Positions 6,401 to 8,437 of a DNA stretch of 8,437 nucleotides are shown here, in pieces. The stretch lies in assembly GCA_002438865.1 (NCBI GenBank), contig DJRJ01000067.1:1-8437 (forward strand), in the 5' to 3' direction. The DNA comes from Clostridiales bacterium UBA6363 (GTDB lineage: Bacteria; Bacillota; Clostridia; UBA1381). The notes beneath the pieces are model-generated. The model did not search any database and was not told the origin of the DNA. It saw only the letters and a program-made list of their open reading frames with translations. The position numbers were made by a program, and so were the translations under genes. Each line of letters opens with the position of its first letter. Position 1 is the stretch's first letter.

Positions 6401-7753
6401 ATGGAAAAGAAAAGTATACACGTATGGATATATACCGTGCTGATTGCCGGAATTATTGCCGCGCTTTTGTGGGCGCTTGCACTCAATAAAAACGCGAAAG
6501 CGCTTGAGATTGATCTTGAAAATCAGTATAACCGTGCCTTTCACGAAATGGTCGGTTATATAGACTCCGTCGATACGCTTTTGTCAAAGGCGCAGATTTC
6601 CAATTCACCGGCGGAGCTTGCCACGCTTTCAAGCGATATTTTCAGACAGTCCGCAGAGGCAAAATCCTGTATGGGACAGTTGCCGACGGGCGAAATAAAT
6701 CTTGAAAACACGGCAAAATTTCTCTCGCAGGTGGGAGATTACACATACGTTTTGTCGCAGGCGATGATAAACGGTACCCAAATATCACAGGAGGAATACG
6801 AAAATCTCGCCGCATTGAACGATTATGCGTCAAAGCTGAAATCCTCTCTTACGGAGATTGAAAACGAACTCTACAGCGGAAATATCAGATTTGCGGATAT
6901 GAGCGCACAGACAAAAATAAATTCCGCATCGGCGGCGGGCGGAGATATACTTGCCGACCTTGAAAATATAGAAAAATCGTTTGACGAATACCCTTCACTG
7001 ATATATGACGGACCATTTTCCGAGCATATCGAAAATCAGCAGTCGGAGATGATAAACAGCTCGGAGGAAATATCACAGCAGGAGGCGCAGAAAAACGCCG
7101 AAAAATTCCTGGGACTTTCCGATAATTCGCTTGTGTTCAGCGGTATGACCGAAAACACGGCGATAGACGCCTATAACTTCTGCGCCGACACAAATTCGGG
7201 ACGGACGTTTGTAAGTGTAACGAAAAGAGGGGGATATATACTGTATTTCCTTACAAGCGTGACGGTCGGGGAGGAAAATATTGATGTTTCCGCGGCAGAG
7301 AAAAACGCCGAAAATTTCTTAAAAGAGCACGGATATGGAAATATGGTATCGAGCTATTATCAAAAGGATAACGGCATAGCTACAATGAACTTTGCATACT
7401 CGCAGGACGGTACGGTCTGCTACAGCGACCTTATAAAAGTGCGTGTTGCGCTCGACAGCGGAAATATTGTGGGAATTGAAACCAAAGGCTATCTTATGAA
7501 CCACAAATACAGGGACAACACCGCTCCGACGCTTACGGCGGACGAAGCAAAGGAGCATATTTCAACCAATCTTGAAGTATCGTCCACAAAGCTTGCCGTT
7601 GTGCCGAAGGACAGCCTTAAAGAGGTTTTATGCTATGAATTTAAGGGTGTTTTCCATGATAAGAATTTTATAGTTTATGTCAATGCCGATAACGGACGTG
7701 AGGAAAAAATATTACTTCTTCTTGAAGATGAAAACGGTATTCTTACCATATAA
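6401..7753 (+). CDS. ypeB: Germination protein YpeB
   Basis: A complete 450-residue frame; AGGAGG lies 9 nt before ATG. One N-terminal membrane segment (about 8-28, VWIYTVLIAGIIAALLWALA) anchors the protein with the bulk outside the membrane. Residues 30-200 form the helical YpeB N-terminal region, ending in the family motif YPSLIYDGPFSEHI (197-210). Residues about 225-290, 297-362 and 377-442 are three PepSY-like repeats, each beginning with a helix such as SQQEAQKNAEKFLGL. The roughly 450-residue length is normal for the family. In Bacillus YpeB and SleB depend on each other for stable incorporation into the spore, and YpeB is cleaved during germination. The immediate downstream position after sleB supports the same partnership here. 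Transcription should end at the hairpin that begins within the stop codon. Confidence 0.95.
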   Translation: MEKKSIHVWIYTVLIAGIIAALLWALALNKNAKALEIDLENQYNRAFHEMVGYIDSVDTLLSKAQISNSPAELATLSSDIFRQSAEAKSCMGQLPTGEINLENTAKFLSQVGDYTYVLSQAMINGTQISQEEYENLAALNDYASKLKSSLTEIENELYSGNIRFADMSAQTKINSASAAGGDILADLENIEKSFDEYPSLIYDGPFSEHIENQQSEMINSSEEISQQEAQKNAEKFLGLSDNSLVFSGMTENTAIDAYNFCADTNSGRTFVSVTKRGGYILYFLTSVTVGEENIDVSAAEKNAENFLKEHGYGNMVSSYYQKDNGIATMNFAYSQDGTVCYSDLIKVRVALDSGNIVGIETKGYLMNHKYRDNTAPTLTADEAKEHISTNLEVSSTKLAVVPKDSLKEVLCYEFKGVFHDKNFIVYVNADNGREEKILLLLEDENGILTI

Positions 7754-7788
7754 AAAAATCAGGGTGTTTAATAACACCCTGATTTTTT
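7753..7788. terminator. Bidirectional intrinsic terminator between ypeB and the nuclease gene
   Basis: A perfect 16-bp stem (7753-7768 with 7773-7788) closes a TAAT loop. The core is TCAGGGTGTT / AACACCCTGA, flanked by A6 on the left and T6 on the right, so it ends in a U-run read in either direction. It ends the sleB-ypeB unit on the plus strand and the nuclease gene on the minus strand, 28 bp past that gene's stop. The left arm begins on the last base of the ypeB stop codon. Confidence 0.92.
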
Positions 7789-7816
7789 CATACAGCACTT
7801 TTTCGCCTGTCGGCAT

Positions 7817-8437
7817 TTATGCCGCACATTTTGCGCACGGTGTAAGTCCTCCGCCGATTGCTTCGTCAAGCGTAACCGAAAAGCTGTTCTTTCCTCCGCA
7901 CTGTGCGTTAAAATGATACTTCTTTCCACGTGGAGTGCGGTATACGGTGATTGCGGCGGAATTGCTTTCACCGCCCGAACGGCTGTCACCCGTTGCATAA
8001 TCGATTATTATTCCCGGCTGAACATTGTAGCAGTATACGCAGAACGAAATACCGTCTCCGCTGTCCTCAACTGAATAAGCCTCCAGAAGAACACCGTCCG
8101 CAACAAGGTTATTATCCTTAAAAAGCGGTGTTGCTCTGTACATTACGTGGTTTCCCGTTCGGTCTATGTAATCATCTATTCTGTCCTCGAACGGGAGCAT
8201 ACCGTCCACGTTAAAATATCTCGTTCCCGTAATAAGGTTTCTTTCGTTTGCATTTTCACCCGTAAGCTGATAGCCTATTAAATGGCATCTGTTATACAAA
8301 TACTTTCCGGGAACGTTGTCATAGCTTTTGTTTATCCAGCCTGTGGGAGTTACCGAGCTTATGCTTTCCCGTTTCTCTGTCGGCATTATGTCCTGCGCCA
8401 CCGACGCCATACACACGTCGCATCTTCCGAGTGTGTC
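7817..8437 (-). CDS. DNA/RNA non-specific endonuclease with Cys/His C-terminal module, N-terminus beyond the right edge
   Basis: The frame is open to the right edge; the visible 206 residues begin DTLGRCDVCMASVAQDIMP, which reads as domain interior, so the start lies outside the window. The core matches the Endonuclea_NS_2 / DNA-entry-nuclease type: YNRCHLIGYQLTGENANERN (visible 48-67), then LITGTRYFNVDGMLPFE. H52 is the expected catalytic histidine and N76 (in RYFN) the likely metal ligand. Here the DRGH motif of EndA reads NRCH. The VQPGIIIDYATGDS segment closes the nuclease domain. After a short Ser/Gly linker, the last 40 or so residues hold YHFNAQC and a final TPCAKC, a possible small metal-binding module seen on other secreted Bacillota proteins. 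Likely exported, as family members are, but the signal peptide cannot be seen. The substrate and any role in DNA uptake or scavenging are unknown. Confidence 0.88.
   Translation of the reverse strand, partial: DTLGRCDVCMASVAQDIMPTEKRESISSVTPTGWINKSYDNVPGKYLYNRCHLIGYQLTGENANERNLITGTRYFNVDGMLPFEDRIDDYIDRTGNHVMYRATPLFKDNNLVADGVLLEAYSVEDSGDGISFCVYCYNVQPGIIIDYATGDSRSGGESNSAAITVYRTPRGKKYHFNAQCGGKNSFSVTLDEAIGGGLTPCAKCAA

Noticed and set aside
7677..7998. Short frames across the ypeB end and the terminator on both strands
   Set aside because: They cross a strong bidirectional terminator or lie opposite the nuclease gene, and show no protein-like motifs.

Overview
The window looks like chromosome from a spore-forming, low-to-mid GC member of the Bacillota, most likely class Clostridia. 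The reasons are spoIIR (the sigma-F to sigma-E signalling protein), a sleB/ypeB germination pair, SLH-anchored and BspA-type leucine-rich-repeat surface proteins, strong AGGAGG-like ribosome binding sites and frequent TTG starts. I cannot name genus or species from the sequence. There are no tRNA, rRNA, CRISPR or insertion-sequence signatures, and gene density is high.

Layout, left to right. (a) 1-3388, minus strand: two secreted BspA-type LRR proteins in tandem. The upstream one (1514-3388) ends in three S-layer homology domains that would hold it on the wall. The downstream one (1-1446) starts at TTG and runs off the left edge, so its C-terminus is unseen. A 13-bp perfect hairpin without a U-tract lies between them. 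(b) 3389-3535: a short divergent promoter region. (c) 3536-5233, plus: a large unrecognised regulator with two XRE-like helix-turn-helix units and a roughly 400-residue C-terminal part that may be a degenerate PLD-like fold. (d) 5220-5825, minus: spoIIR, whose 3' end overlaps the regulator's by 14 bp and whose upstream region carries a good sigma-F-type promoter match. (e) 5938-7753, plus: sleB (short, catalytic domain only) followed 19 bp later by ypeB. (f) 7753-7788: a strong bidirectional terminator. (g) 7817-8437, minus: a DNA/RNA non-specific endonuclease with a small Cys/His C-terminal module, its N-terminus cut off by the right edge.

How the genes work together: spoIIR, sleB and ypeB form a forespore/spore module. 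SpoIIR signals from the forespore to activate mother-cell sigma-E. SleB and YpeB are packed in the spore to degrade cortex peptidoglycan at germination. The LRR/SLH pair and its divergent regulator form a second, surface-related module, and regulation of the pair by the regulator is inferred only from position. The most uncharacterised item is the tandem-HTH regulator. The most testable regulatory signals are the sigma-F promoter, the dyad between spoIIR and sleB, and the hairpin between the LRR genes.
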